Positions 23,241-35,579 of a stretch of DNA of 64,000 bases are shown piece by piece (the stretch's first letter is position 1; each line of letters opens with the position of its first letter). This DNA is from Sphaerosporella brunnea. Taxonomy: Eukaryota > Ascomycota > Pezizomycetes > Pezizales > Pyronemataceae. The DNA is taken from positions 81,330 to 145,329 of the forward strand of contig VXIS01000091.1 in the NCBI GenBank assembly GCA_008704415.1. The letters are read 5' to 3'. The notes beneath the pieces were generated by a model that saw only the letters and a list, made by a program, of their open reading frames with translations, ran no database searches and was not told where the DNA came from. The position numbers and the translations under genes were made by a program.

Positions 23241-25521
23241 ACCAGTAGTTCTTTCTTTAGCAAAGCTGGGTCTCTCTTTGGCGATAGCAGGACGCTTTTC
23301 GGCCAACAGCGCTACCAAACAATATTGTATTCGGCCGCTTGCAGCCATGACATATGGAAGAGAAGAAACCGTGCTACCCCCTACACCGGAGCGTACTTCC
23401 GGGGCCTACGGCTCTTCTAAGGGAGGAGCAGAAGGGAATCGTTCCGCATGTCAGACGTACCAAGGAGAGCTGGTGATTCAAAAGACAGAGATACAATCGA
23501 TCACCACATTATGCCCCTGTCGGGCCAGCAGCCAACCTTCGGAGGTATTGGAGCGTGTCCCGCCGGAGTGTATTGGACTAGGTTAAATCACCGCCTGCCG
23601 TCGGCTAGTACTATTTGCTAACGGAGGCGCAGGGCATAGCGAAGGAGTCGTATATAGCGTGGACAACATCAATCTTCATGCCTCCGCACCCGATACGTCC
23701 ACTGGCGGAGAGATCAGTGAGTGGTTCGTCAAAGGCAGAAATACCAGCGTTGAAGAAAGCAGAGGACGAGATTGCACTCGCACACGGGATGACTACGGGG
23801 TTTGAATGAGCTATCTTACATTGTCTGTAGTCTCATTTCTAATAAGCAGTGTCCCGGCATGCACCCACAACGTGCAGCGGACATATCGATCAACCCCGAG
23901 ACCACTCAACGGACCAGACATATCGCCAGGACCATTCAACGGACAAGACATATCGCCCGAAACGGAAGCTATGTGTACAACCGTCCCAAGCGTGAGACAT
24001 TATTGACGCCGCAGATAGAGGGTTATGGAATAATCTCCGCCGCGAACACACAGCGCGGTGGTAAGTATTTCAATGGCATACGTCCGGGTGCTGCGGGGCT
24101 ACCGGTCGGCTTTGATCATAGCATGTTGGCACGTATCGCATTTGCCGCTTTCTTCCAACGGCGTTATCCCAGCCGCGGATTCGAGCTTCTGCAAACCTGC
24201 CAGCTGCTTCCGTGGTAGTCACTATCTAACGGTCTGTATACCGTACGCGTTATTCACTCAAGAAACCGGTTGTGGTACCGGGGCTGGTCGATAGGGGAAA
24301 GGAATTGGCTGGGATGAAACGACATGCTTGGTCGTCGTGGCGAATCGAAGTCAAGCACACACGGCCAACCGTCGTGACTTCACCCACAAGGCCTAAGTCG
24401 CTGCCCGGACGTACGGCGTTTGGGTTTTCCGCTAAAGTTCGTTATCCAACCAAATCGATGCCAGCACCGAGTCGTATTAATCATTTGCCTCGCCTAAAGC
24501 CACATAGGGAGACGTGTTTGGTCCTCGGGGTTGGAGATAGGCTGTCGGCCGGATGCGCGGGTTGTGGCCGCGGCCACACAATCGAATCCATACTCAAACT
24601 TACTCTGGATGGTGCTAACTGGCTGGAGGGTTCATGATCCAGCGTGTTTGATTTCTCATTTTCCGTGGCGGCGCGGGTTTTCAAGCCTTCCTGTCACCGC
24701 GTGTGCTTTTGATGCTGGCAGCCATGGATGCATTGACCGGCCGGTGCTGGTCAGCACGTTTGAGAGACCGGTGGAAGGGGATAGTGGGCGTTGTAACAGC
24801 AGAGGTTTCGTTAGCAGGAGGCAGGGAAGCGTGCTTACTTGAGCGGTCCCTAACCATCACCGTAGGCCTCAGCTGAAAGCGAAGTCCTATGTGGGAGGGG
24901 GGTGTTCAAAGTGTCGAAGTGCTCCCAACCTGTGCGCCAAGGCATCGCCGTTAGGGTGGGTTTGGCGTTTTGGTACGCCACGTGTAGGGTCGGTCTGACG
25001 GCGTTGGATGCCGGTAGGGTTCGTGGGTTACCAGGATTGAGCGTCGAGTCTTGACGAGGGAAGGATGTGCATGCTGAGAGACAGTTTCCGGCCGGTGGAT
25101 GGTTAACGCTGTGCAGTTCACTGTCGATCAACCGAGCGATCGCATCGCCAGAACCAGGGGACGTCGTGGCTGCCATTCATCTGCATCAAGGTGACGACCA
25201 GACGGCGCTGGCGGAAGATGTGTGCCACGATTCACGCAGTCGCCAATGTTTCAACGGAGCGGACTTCAAGAACGGGTGGGAATGATTGATTGCACGGTGC
25301 GTTGTCTAACTCCAGACTCTCAATCTATCTGACAACCTAACCACCGAATATGTCTCAATACTTGATCATATTCAAGTTGCCCTACGTAATACCCCAGGAT
25401 TGCTCCATGTTGAACCAACACTGCCTCTCTCCGCGCATGAACGTTCCCTAATTTTCACCTATTCCTCCACCGCGGTTAAACCCATTTCCTCAAAAGCCGC
25501 GGTATGCCAAACCGAACCGAA
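23241..25521. other. intergenic, unrecognised
   Basis: No gene recognised. Contains a dispersed repeat copy at 23324-23420 and a 30-bp tandem duplication at 23902-23961 (two units containing ACATATCGCC). The frame 24058-24294 and those near 24850-25285 have no domain. Confidence 0.4.
23324..23420 (+). repeat. dispersed repeat with GGCCGCTTGC(A/G)GCCATGACAT core, copy 1
   Basis: A core found again at 28862-28960 in the same orientation and at 26919-26945 inverted. The first two copies also share a GTGCTACCCC-like word about 45 bp downstream. Class unknown; possibly a SINE or an element end. Confidence 0.55.
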
Positions 25522-25666
25522 TAGGGCCGCTCAGACAGGCGTTTATATTTTTTCGACGTTTCTGGATTTAAGGCCAGTTTCGGAGTCAAATGGCTTACAG
25601 ACATCGATAAACAGCCGGTTGAAAATTCGGATATCCAAGTCAAAAACGCCCGTCTGAGCGGCCCTA
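25522..25666. mobile_element. TA-flanked MITE, complete copy
   Basis: Near-perfect palindromic ends: GGGCCGCTCAGACAGGCGTT on the left and its counterpart on the right, flanked by TA at both sides (25522-25523 and 25665-25666). The inner length is about 141 bp. TA flanks and small size point to a Tc1/mariner-type non-autonomous element. Related copies at 60506-60651 (inverted relative to this one) and 61041-61113 (half). Confidence 0.85.
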
Positions 25667-26357
25667 ATGGTTTGCGGCGTTTCAGAAACCGTTTTCAAAG
25701 AGCGCTGTGTTGACGTATGTATAAACTTCATGTGAATGCAACGATTGTCTCTCAGATGGAAGAGCTGCCACCCATTCTCATCCGCGTCTGGAGTAGTCAT
25801 AGCTTCGTCATCTCCTTGTCGATGCCTAGCGCGTATCTCTCGATCATCACCTTTGCGACAGTTACAGTTTTGCGGTGACATAGTCCGGCAGATTAATGTC
25901 ACAACCGGCACCTCGGATGAAGGAGCAGAATGGGATTTCCGCCCGGTGCCTACCGCTGGCCCCATTGGTGATTACGGCCGACTCTTCACCGGCACAGCTC
26001 CAATCACGAGTCCCCAGATGTGGAGTCCTGCCATTACATGTACGGCGCACAGGTGGTTTTCCCAAGCCGTACGGTAATAGAAATATAGACCATCGCACAA
26101 AACACCTACCGAAGGGATCCCAACCAACTGTGCCCAGTGCTTGACACAAATCCTGGACAAGTCTCAGGTCTATGGAGCGGTGCTCCACCCAAGGTGGCAA
26201 GCGTCCGAGATCTATTCCCCAGCGAAAGAATGCTCAAGGATAGTGCTGCTGCTCACGTCACAGGTGGCACGGTGGACCTCATCCGAGTGCTGTCCGATTT
26301 CACGCGCTCCAGCAGCGCGGATGAAAAGTCCGCCGAATCCCCAACAGCCATCGACGT

Positions 26358-26600
26358 TTGTCACATCGGCTGGTGTGGCCGCCGCACGATGAGGAATTCA
26401 TGGTCAAAACCGGCGATTCTGGGAGCGCAGTACTCGCAGAAGGTGCCACCGGCCTTGACTTTGTCGGAGTGTTTGTGACTCTGTTAACGGAGGAGCAGAA
26501 TACTGCTGGTGCTATGAGAACGCTGCCCAGAACTCTGGGGATGATGGTTCCTCAGAGCATCCTGCTGAAACAGATAGCCCAAGCGACAGGCTGGGAAAAA
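26358..26600 (+). pseudogene. possible trypsin-like protease C-terminal scrap
   Basis: The plus frame contains FMVKTGDSGSAVLAEGATGL followed by DFVGVFVTLLTEEQ and a hydrophobic tail. GDSGS followed by a beta-strand VGV is the active-site serine signature of chymotrypsin-fold peptidases, including secretory-independent fungal paralogues. No matching His or Asp motif was found upstream; frames change at about 26390. One motif alone is weak evidence, so this is tentative. Confidence 0.35.
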
Positions 26601-26679
26601 AAGCAAGACGTACTGTGGAAGGCGGATGGTGAGGCCACACCGCGTGAAGGAAATATAGCGAGGCGAAGAAATAAGATCC

Positions 26680-26786
26680 CCACCCCTATCAAGGTCCTGT
26701 TAGCACGCGATCGATGTACCAAGGCTGTGCTGGACTTTCTCGCGTGCACCAAAGGTGCGACCTGGTCTGAGAAGACGAGAATGTAA
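26680..26786 (+). mobile_element. LINE C-terminal tail fragment
   Basis: The residues VLLARDRCTKAVLDFLACTK match, with few changes, the tail LLADDRCTEAVMDFLSTTK of the LINE fragment at 62265-62631 and that at 29248-29685. It is continuous with the frame carrying the GDSGS motif, so the ORF is a chance fusion of unrelated debris. Confidence 0.6.
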
Positions 26787-29247
26787 TGACAAAGTTTCAT
26801 GTACCTCCGCTGCTATGTCAGATACGAATTTCCTTGACTTTTCTTATGTTTTCTTTGCTTCTGAGACACACCCGACTGTGGGCCTTTGGGTCCTCACCGC
26901 AGTCTGAACGTACCTTCTATGTCATGGCCGCAAGCGTTCGAATACGTTATGATGGACACCAACAAAACAAGCAAAGGCCGTAAGGGCAGCCCAAATCCGG
27001 GAACGGAAGGACGGTGGAGGCCACTTCGGTCGATTCCCCAATACCCTGCCCTTTGCTGGCACAAAGCGAGAAGAGCTTCGCACCCGGACCCTGCGGCCTC
27101 GCAACAAGCTAGATGCGCAGCCAAGTCGCTACAGCACCGAGCTGCACGCCTGAGTTCCGCCCTCAACATTCTTTCTGGGGCATCCTTAAACCGTGTCTGA
27201 TCCCATGTCTCCGAAGAATCATGATGCATCGACTATGTCGGTCTGAACGACCTCGTTGATGTCCTTCATCAAGCATACGACATCCCCAACCGTGCTCAAA
27301 CTGCTACACGAGAAATCAAGCGACGTCGTCAGAACATTCAGTGCTTCTCAACAACCTCACTCACTTCCGTTGCTTGATCGGTCAAAAATTGAAGTAAGCC
27401 ATCTACATCGTGTTTTTTTCCGTGCAGTTTGAAGCCATAAATGCGGTGATTTGTTTGTGAATGGTGAGAGCCGATAATAGCAATCTCAATTGCCAGCCTC
27501 GGTCGGCTCAGAGCACGGCTGTCTGCCTGGCTTTCGACCAGAAGAGAAAGGCGCTCGCTTTGCGGTGATTGCATCACAGCACCGGAGATCAGAGCGCACC
27601 GATCGAAGGCGTCGGACCGATGGCTTCCACTGATTCGCGTGCTTTGCCGCGCCGTGGCGAAACAGCTTGGGTGGAAGTACCGTGGGCGTCCCTAATGGTC
27701 AGCTACAAAGCTGTTCCAGTAACAGAAGGCCACGTCGCGCATCCTTGCGTTTCTTGGGATTCAAAGGTTGAACAATCCGTGGTGGAGGAGGATGGCTCGT
27801 CGTTATGGTCTGGCGAAGAGTCAAGGGAGCAGGCGTCACTCGAACCTGGTGCACATGGCTTTCTCTTCCTGTTACAGTCCTGTTTTTTCTTACCCGTTTG
27901 CCGTTCTTGCAGTTCGGGGAGCCGCAGTTAACCCATGAGTTAGTATCAATCAGTGCGCGCACAGGACTAGGGTGGGGGCGAGACGGCGGTCTGGCGTGAT
28001 CGGTCGCGGTTGGATACAGACAATGAAGTTGATTACAAACAAACAATCAGTCATTACACAAACGCTCCCGGTCACCGCCAGTGGTGCCAGCGCCATCAAT
28101 GTTGGAGAATCTACAGCCGCACCAGGAAGCAGTAAGCCCGCAGTTCAGGCAGGCAAAAATACGGTTCATGATGCACAACTGTCCTTTGATGGGGCTTGAA
28201 AGGTGCACAATTTCCACGCAACATCATGTGCAGAGCGCTGGGGCCAAGTATGGTGGTTCCTCGCGATTCGAGAAGAAGGACGACACTTTGCGAACGAAGT
28301 CGCACATTCGCAGGCAAGTCGTTGTGGTTGGCGTCACCAGAGCCTTGCAAACAAGAGAACAATAGGGTGACGACGAGCAGCGGTGCCTATTCAGTCAGAT
28401 CGCTTTCAATAGCGGTGTTGAACTACCATTTATTCACAACGCTGGAAAATCCTGGGTGTGTCTATGTCGGCAGCGAAATCAATGCACTGCCACAATCAGG
28501 GCGTTGTTCCGCACACACGAAGCAGCCCGATTTTCCTGGGAATCCGGGTTCTGTCAAAACCGGTACAGGGTTTTGCGCGCTGTATGGCAGTGCGAGGGGA
28601 AACAACACTGTGTCGCGTGGGATCCGTTGTCTACTCCAGCCGGGTGTCCAGGCTGGGGAGCAGGGTTGGTGACAATACAAGGCGATGAATCGCTAATGAC
28701 CGCCAACTCGTTGCGGTGTCGGTCAGCAGAGGACGACCCGCCGTAGGCATAGGGGTGGCTCCTACGTACTCCCTTCGTCATCGTGCTGGTGTGTACCTGA
28801 TGGGATGCGGAGATCAACATCTCGTGGTGACAAAGGGAGCGGCAGGGTTTTGTTTTAATCATGTTGTATTCGGCCGCTTGCGGCCATGACATATGTATAA
28901 ATGAGATATTATGCTACCCCTTCGGCGGAGCCGACAACTGAGGCCTGCGGCACTTTTAAGGAAAAAGTCCAACGAAATCGCACCATGTAATATAATCGCA
29001 CCAAGCAAACTCGTGATATGTCGTAACCAAAGAGGTCTCAACACAGGATGCCTTTGTCAGGCCATGCCCCAACCTTGGTATGGTGCAAGCGGCCTTAAAC
29101 CGACCCGTCGCTCAAAGTTTCCCCGACTTCAATAACATCACAAGATTGCGCGACTGGTGGAAGCCAGCGCCTCAGTCTTACAAAGCGCATCTTATTTAGG
29201 GGACGGGAGAGCTGTTGGCCCAGAGTTCTCACGTGGTGATCAGTTTA
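26787..29247. other. intergenic, unrecognised
   Basis: No gene recognised. Carries the inverted dispersed repeat copy at 26919-26945 and the direct copy at 28862-28960. Frames such as 27569-27931 and 28196-28672 have no domain. Confidence 0.4.
28862..28960 (+). repeat. dispersed repeat, copy 2
   Basis: Same core as at 23324-23420, matching through GGCCATGACATATG and the downstream GCTACCCC word. The flanks then diverge. Confidence 0.55.
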
Positions 29248-29685
29248 TTATAAACAGTCGTTGCCGTCTCCACCACCGCCGACGGGTCGGTTTAAGGCCG
29301 CGTGCACCATAGTACTTAGGAAATCCATAACGGTTTCCGTGCACCTGTCATCAGCGAGCAGAGCGGAGTTCGCCGTAGCTGGCCACAGCTTCTGCCCTGC
29401 CCATTTTGTATCCTCCGATACCCTTCTCCAGAGCACCCTCCGCTCATTTTTCCACCCTTTGCAAAACTTGAAGAGTTGGTCTCGTGTCTGGACGGCGCCG
29501 CTGTTGCACAACCAGCACTTGTCATCCACCCGGCAGCCTGTCCTGAACAGGTATGGGCCTGTGGGCGATTTGCCGTTGCGGAGCTGATAGACGCGTGATG
29601 CCAGTGACTTCTTCGTTTTGGCCGCCCCGGCGTTGGGCCTCTTTCGTCGCCGGTAGTAGTTCTTAGCGGCGCAGTGCTTGGCCAA
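29248..29685 (-). mobile_element. LINE C-terminal zinc-knuckle fragment
   Basis: A 145-residue minus-strand frame with the LINE 3' end signature CWLCNSGAVQTRDQLFKFC, close to CWWCRSGSVQTRDHLFNFC in the copy at 62265-62631. The zinc-binding His is replaced by Gln here. It continues through ADDRCTETVMDFLS. The frame is open but the upstream reverse transcriptase is absent, so it is a 5'-truncated, dead copy. Confidence 0.8.
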
Positions 29686-32600
29686 CCATTCGTCCCTGTC
29701 GCGGAGCTTGGCCTACGTGCGGCATGGTAGTACGCTGACTACCATTGTGCGTTCCGGAGTTCTGATACACCGATCGGCTAACGTCTCCATTAACAGGGCA
29801 GCATTGGTATTTTGGTGCACTCACCTCGGGGAAGCATGTTATTGGTGCCCTAGCCTCCCAGAAGGTTTACGAACAGTATATATCAACAGCGTGGTGTTTT
29901 CAGGTTCAGCTTTCACCGGAAATCACTCTATACTGATCAGTGGCTTTCGCGCTGAAAGTCGGAGCGCCAGGCAATTTGCAGCGCCAACCTGCAGTTGGGA
30001 CCACCTCGGAAGGCTGTTGGGGTGACCAGCTTTATGCTACTGAACATGCGTTCTCCATCACGTGAGCAAGGCGGGACACGGAACTGTCCATTCCGATTTC
30101 CAAGCGCTTCGAACTGATCAGGCATATAGTTGAGCGGGACTAGTTTCACGCTCCTCAAGCATCCAAGAGCAAACTTGTACGGAAAATCCATGGGGGGTTC
30201 GAGTACTGCGAAAACGATTCCAAGTCGAGTGTGCTGGATTCGGCATTGCATGCTTCTGGCCAGCTTTTGCAGCGCTACGTTTCCTTTCTGACAGTGGCAT
30301 CGCGGCAGCTGACCATGGTCTACCATCGATAAGGGTACGAACAGGACCACGGTGTGAATCTGTGCTGGGTGTGTCATGATGGTTCCTGGTTGTATAGAAA
30401 CAATATCCCTGATTGTAAAGCAACAAGCAACGCTTTTCCTGCGCCGATGGAGGGGCCTGAAGCTCCAGAAACCTCACCGTGACAGGCGAGACGCGGCTCC
30501 TGTCATGTGGCATTCCCTGCCAGACGCCGCGCCTGCCAGTCACGTGCCTGGCGATCCATGGGCTGCGATGGCGGGCCACAGGCCAATGTGAAGCCAAGCA
30601 GGCATTACGCCCACAGACCCGGCGTGCGGCGTGACGGCCCGACGAGGCTGCTGCGCACGCCAGTTCCACTTGCCTTAAGTGATAGAAGTTGTCGAAATCA
30701 TGTCTGATTCGCTCGCAATGCTCCAGAGCTGCGATGATCGCCGCAATGGAGTATGTCTTCCCCACGCAGCTGATTTTTTGAATCCAGGCGAATCACCACC
30801 GAGTCTGCTGTCCACCGGGAGCGAATAGTCGGTTTCCGGTGAGGAATATCGCAATGTCAACAGTGACCGTGTGCGCTTTGTCCGTGATGGTTGCACTTCT
30901 GAGTCGTTGTGGGACAGCACCCAGATTCGGGGGATAAGAAACATTCCATCGTTGGTTGACGCACTTGCCGGTAGACCTTGCAGACAGGGTTTTACGCCTT
31001 CATGGCAAGATAAACGCGCAATTTGGTCAACCGTCGTTCGTTGCTCAGCATCTGCCAACATCCATGTATACACTGAATGTTGACGGTGGCATATACTTGC
31101 TGCTGTGTGTGCAGAATCTGCTTTCCGTCAGTACATGTACTGCACTTCCCATCCCGTTCAACTGTCGGATGTTTCTATCAAATCCGTCGCGGACGAGAAA
31201 CGCGATCTGCGGTGAATTGACTGGGGAATCAGAAGTCCAGACATCGAGGAATCCATCTGCGTCGGTAAGTCCAGCGGGGTTTATGTCTACGTGCAAGCCG
31301 ACACCGTCTTGGAATTTGTATGCGCAAGTGTTCACGGCACATAACGGGACCTGGATAATCACACGGCCCTTGTTTGCAGTGACAACCATGTGGCATGTTT
31401 GGTAGCTCAGATATATGTACTCGAAGGCGGAGGGATATCAACGATCAAGGTTGTTCGCCGGTATGCTCTTCCTACCAGCAACAGTTGAACGTCATCAGCA
31501 TGATCTGCACGATCCGACCTTTGTCATCATCGGCGTTGTCCTACTCATCAACTGACTCGTTTTCAGGTTCTTTGGGCTCTGATTGTTCTGCGTCAGCTGT
31601 GTCGCCAAAGAACGCTGTGCCCCGTTGATTGTCAAACGCAATGCTGGATTTGCAGTACTCAGTAGCTCCATGGCGATCGGCAGCTGTAGATTACACGGTG
31701 AAGGTGTCAGTCCAAATGGTTTGTACAGAGGATGTCGAACAAAAAATAACGGCACAGGTCATCTCGCTGCTTTTATTCACATGCAAGCCGGAAAAAGGGT
31801 TGCAAAACAGTATTCTCATACCTTCAACACACCACACCTCACACAACATCCTCCTCCCCGCCAGAACGTCGCGGACAGCGCCTTCTCAGCTATTCGAGGA
31901 TAATTGCCCGGAGGTGTTGGACCCGACGCGAAAGGCCCTCCACCAGAATGTCACGATGTTTGGCCCTCAAGGAAACGGTGGGACTTCTGAAACGTCTGCA
32001 TCTCTTCTCCAACTGCAAAGCCAGTCACATAATTCACGGTCATGATGTGAAGATCGATATTCAGAGTTTCCGCCTTACTCGGCGCGCGAAGGTAGACGTG
32101 ATATTATCAGCGGATTCCAGTGAGACCGCATACAAGATGGCCAGGAATGCGATGTTGTCGCCGGTTAGCTGCTGGAGACTGGCAACGCTGCAGCATTGGT
32201 GATGGCTGGTATCGCGACACCAAAGACGGTGCCCTTTGACAGGCCCGCGGGGGCATACGCACTGAAAGGCTCCTTATCTTTGCCGTTCTTCGGTGTGTCA
32301 CATCGCGCGCGACCGCTTGGTCGTTCCCAAGGACTCTCGGCCACAATCTACCTAGACTCAGAGGCGGACCCTAAGATAGAGGTGACTTTGCGGGGCTGCA
32401 GATTGGTGTGCGAAAGACAACAAGCCCTTGTTCTCGGCTGCTGGCATCTGGGCTGCGGGATCGGACCGGGGGTGGGGACGACTATTGACCCTCAATGCTG
32501 CCTGGGCAGAATCGACAGGTTTGGCTAGGTGAATGCAAAGCGTCCTGCTGCCCGAGAACATCCGGGTATCCCTGTTGTCGGCTCTTACGCACTTCTGGTT

Positions 32601-33089
32601 GTTACCAGGTTGCGATCACACCGCTGATGCTATTGGTGGCGCGCCTCACCAGATGTATGGGGCCGGTGTGCACCCATCGCTGAGCCGCAGTCACCGGTAA
32701 GGAAAGACGACGTGGGGTAGTAGAATTGGCGTGGAGGGCCTTTTGCAAGGCCGGTCGTAGGCATTTCTGCTGATGTTCGTCATTGCTGCATGATTATGTA
32801 TAGGCGCTTTTACCGACGGCGGCGTTTGCTAGAAGCTCACGCGCGCGGTTGAACCAAAGGTGGGGTTATCGCTTTGACTCCTACCCAGAGTTGGCCACAC
32901 AACCGCGCCGTGGTAATGAATGACACTTTCCTTCATTTCGTTCGGCACGGCAACGTTGCGCCTCTTTCCCCCAAAACCAATGTTCGCAATGTCCGCTCAT
33001 ACCACGGTAACCTTCTTTTCCAGCGATCCAGAGGGTCCAAGTGACTCACTTGGGCCCCCACGAGCATTATTTATGTACAAGCCACCGGA
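29686..33089. other. long region with no recognised gene
   Basis: About 3.4 kb. Minus-strand frames 30118-30765 (215 residues), 30675-31073 and 31045-31389 are longer than average and could be exons of a decayed host gene, but no motif supports a function and no joining introns could be defined. Plus-strand frames overlap them as mirrors. No repeat was noticed. Confidence 0.35.
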
Positions 33090-33535
33090 GTCGTCATACC
33101 GAAGGCAGGTAATGACGACCACTCCAAAGCCCAATCACATCGCGTCATATCGCTGCTCTGTTGGCTCAGCAAAGTTGTCGAGCGGGTTAAGACGGGACGG
33201 CTTACAAAGGCTGGTGAGGCCGGATCATGGCTACACGAGGGGCAATTCGGCAGCCGCACTGGCAGGGTAGCCGTCGATGCGGTAGCAATCATCATGGACC
33301 AAGCGCAGGAGACGTGGCAAGAACAGCGCATCGTCGGTGCCCTGCTTTTGGACGTCAAGGGGCTTTCGACCACGTCTCCAAGGCGGTCCTCATCCGCAGG
33401 CTGAAGACTCTGGGTGCCCCGCACAGCCTAATCTATAGACAGCATCCTTCACGGAGGACAGGAGGGTCCGAATGAGAGTGGATGGACAACTCAGCAAGCC
33501 CCCAACAATCAGGACAGGCCTCCCACAAGGAGGTC
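33090..33535 (+). mobile_element. LINE reverse transcriptase fragment 2
   Basis: Plus-strand pieces match LINE reverse transcriptase: HRVISLLCWLSKVVERV, WLHEGQFGSR, VAVDAVAIIMDQAQETW, RIVGALLLDVKG, FDHVSKAVLIRRLKTLGAPH, and finally IRTGLPQGG. A one-base loss falls inside the catalytic-palm motif near 33363. It stops abruptly at the hAT-A fragment that begins near 33536. Confidence 0.8.
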
Positions 33536-33790
33536 CGGCCGGCCGCCAGGTCAAACGGGGCCTCACTGAGTGGGTCAGGTCTGGCCGGTGATGTGGCAAG
33601 CCCAGTAGGTTTGAGCCGGCATCAGAAAAACATGGATATCTGATAGGTGCCGGCCGCTGCCCGGTATGCTGAATTACGGTCGGGTCAGTCATTGTGCCGA
33701 ACGCGGGGCAACTAAAAGCTCTAATCGTTCGGTGCTCGGTCCGCAGCAGGTGAAGCATCGATGGCAAGCCACCAACTGGTCGAGCTACCC
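33536..33790 (-). mobile_element. hAT family A fragment, reversed copy
   Basis: Reverse-complement match to the right-hand part of the hAT-A copies, including CCGGCCGCCAGGTCAAACGG next to the terminal repeat and the block containing GATATCTGATAGGTGCCGGC. It directly follows the LINE fragment at GGTCCGGCCGG, so it probably inserted into that LINE or was joined to it by deletion. The other end is missing. Confidence 0.65.
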
Positions 33791-33958
33791 CAAAAACAGC
33801 AACTCGGACAAGAGTCGAAATACGGCGGAGAGGAAATGCTGACGATTTACTTACAAATCTCCAAAGTTTGACGCACTTTAACCCAGCAAATAACGGTAGC
33901 AAGAGAGCCGGATGAATATGGCTGACTTTATGCTCACAAATCCGAAGATTTTAAAACC

Positions 33959-34310
33959 TGTAACGCAGAGGGTCGGAACAGACTGAAGGGGCCCAAGGAA
34001 CTGGGGTACTGAGGGGTAACGGACAGGTTCAGGAACAAGGGGGCAGGACGAGATTTGGAGGTCACGAGAGGTACAGTGCACACAATCCAGGACGCAGATC
34101 TGAACCAAGATACTCAAATTGACATACGAGGGTTCAGTGAAGAGGAAAGAAGAAGAAAGCAAACCACAAAGCCGAAGCTGAGGCCCCTCTATATAGTCTA
34201 CTTGATCGCGGTGCCACGCACCAGGTGGTACCCGAACGTAACGTCGGGAGAGCCGCAACACAGAGCCGCAACACCCGAATCCAACATCGCGCCGTGACAG
34301 CACTGTAACA
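33959..34310 (-). mobile_element. candidate solo or orphan LTR, minus orientation
   Basis: On the minus strand the segment opens TGTTACAGTGCTGTCACGG and closes CTCTGCGTTACA, matching the 5'-TG...CA-3' rule of LTRs. Inside lie a TATATAGAG box (near 34190) and a pyrimidine-rich stretch, as in LTR promoters. No 5-bp target duplication was seen and no second copy is present, so this is a structural guess. Confidence 0.45.
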
Positions 34311-34330
34311 TAGTACTCTGGGAAAGTACT

Positions 34331-35579
34331 CTACCACTTGACCAAAAGGCACTTTGATGGCCGAAAGCCATCATCACAGTAGCTACTTAAGGCATGGATT
34401 CTTGAGCCGTGACAGCGGCGATGTGCATCGTACGCTTGCTTGTTGTTCCCGATGAAGCCTGATGCTATCCTTGCCCGCCCCCAGTTACGCCCTGTTGCAG
34501 GCGTTGCAGGGCCACTGAACAGGCGGACGCGTCCTGACGAGGTCCTCCTGGCGGTGTGAGAGCGAGCGCCGACTCTAGCCGCTGAAAGTTCTGCATCGTA
34601 CGCTTCCTTGTTGTTCCCAATGAAGCCAGATACTATCCTCCACTTGCCCGCCCCTGGAGAGACAGCTTGTGTCAGGCCGCATAGCCGCATGCACCGTCTT
34701 CTAGCCTTGAGCGGTCTGAGCAAATAGCAATTTCGTTGTCCGTGAGCCTTTGGTGCATGGTTGCCATGGAGCTTCCGCGATGACGACCCGGCCTGTCGGG
34801 TTCACGGTTGCGGTCGTGGTCACTTCCATACTGACCAGGTAGCCTGCGATCGCCTTCGCCAGCTTGGCCATCGTGGACGTTGGCGCGGAAGTCGGCGTCG
34901 AGTCGCCAAAGGCGTTGGCGCTGGCGAAGCGTAAGAGCGAGCGTGTGGTCGTGGCTACGGACACTGCCTCCCCCATTGGGGGTGCCCCGAGTGCTGCGCG
35001 CAGGCGGTCACCTGCTGCGTTACCCTAGGCGGTAGCTGCGAGTCTGGCTGCGAATCTTCGTCTTTGGTTTGAAAGGACTGAGCCAGCGTCTGTCAGCCCG
35101 GCTCCGCATATCAGGGGACCCAATGTGGTAATCGGCAAGGCACCCAGAATGGCGCTGGCTTGGGGGTTCAAGAGCTGCTGTAGTTCTTCCTGTCAGCCGC
35201 TTTTGTGTCCATCCCGCGCCGTAGAACGCGACCGATTGGACCGCCGAGATCTGGATTCGTCTCACGTTTTCGGGTACTAGGCCGAACTTGCTGGTCAGAG
35301 ACCTGATCCTGGCTTCAGCTGACCTGGCCTTTCCGCTGCGTACGTTGTGGTATAGGATATACGCCCTGACCACAGATATGATTGCTAACTTACGTTTCCT
35401 AGTCATCGAGAACGCCTTCGTTTTTGCAACGTGAAAGGCGACCGCATTGTCATTGGCCCCTTGCAGGCTTGTCGCCGCGCAGCCATTGAGTGTTCTAGTG
35501 ACTGTGGCCACCCTGGCAACGGCGTCGGCGCATGACAGCGCGATTCCACTGCGGGGAATAGGCCTGACAGGTATATGGC
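34331..35579 (-). mobile_element. LINE (Tad-like), 3' portion: post-RT and RNase H
   Basis: Continuation of the LINE whose 5' portion lies at 36634-37642; the two are separated by the hAT-C insertion. Reading leftward, the frame resumes at AIYLSGLFPAVE (the RT FAIYLS segment), continues through VTRTLNGCAATSLQ, SGKARSAEARIRSLTSKFGL, and TMAKLAKAIAGYL with VNPTGRVVIAEAPWQ, and reaches GNNKEAYDAELSA of RNase H near 34600. A related IGNNKQAYDA block appears twice (near 34600 and 34450). Numerous stops. Confidence 0.8.

Noticed and set aside
30118..31389. Possible multi-exon minus-strand gene
   Set aside because: Several medium-length frames overlap, but no splice sites join them convincingly and no motif was recognised.
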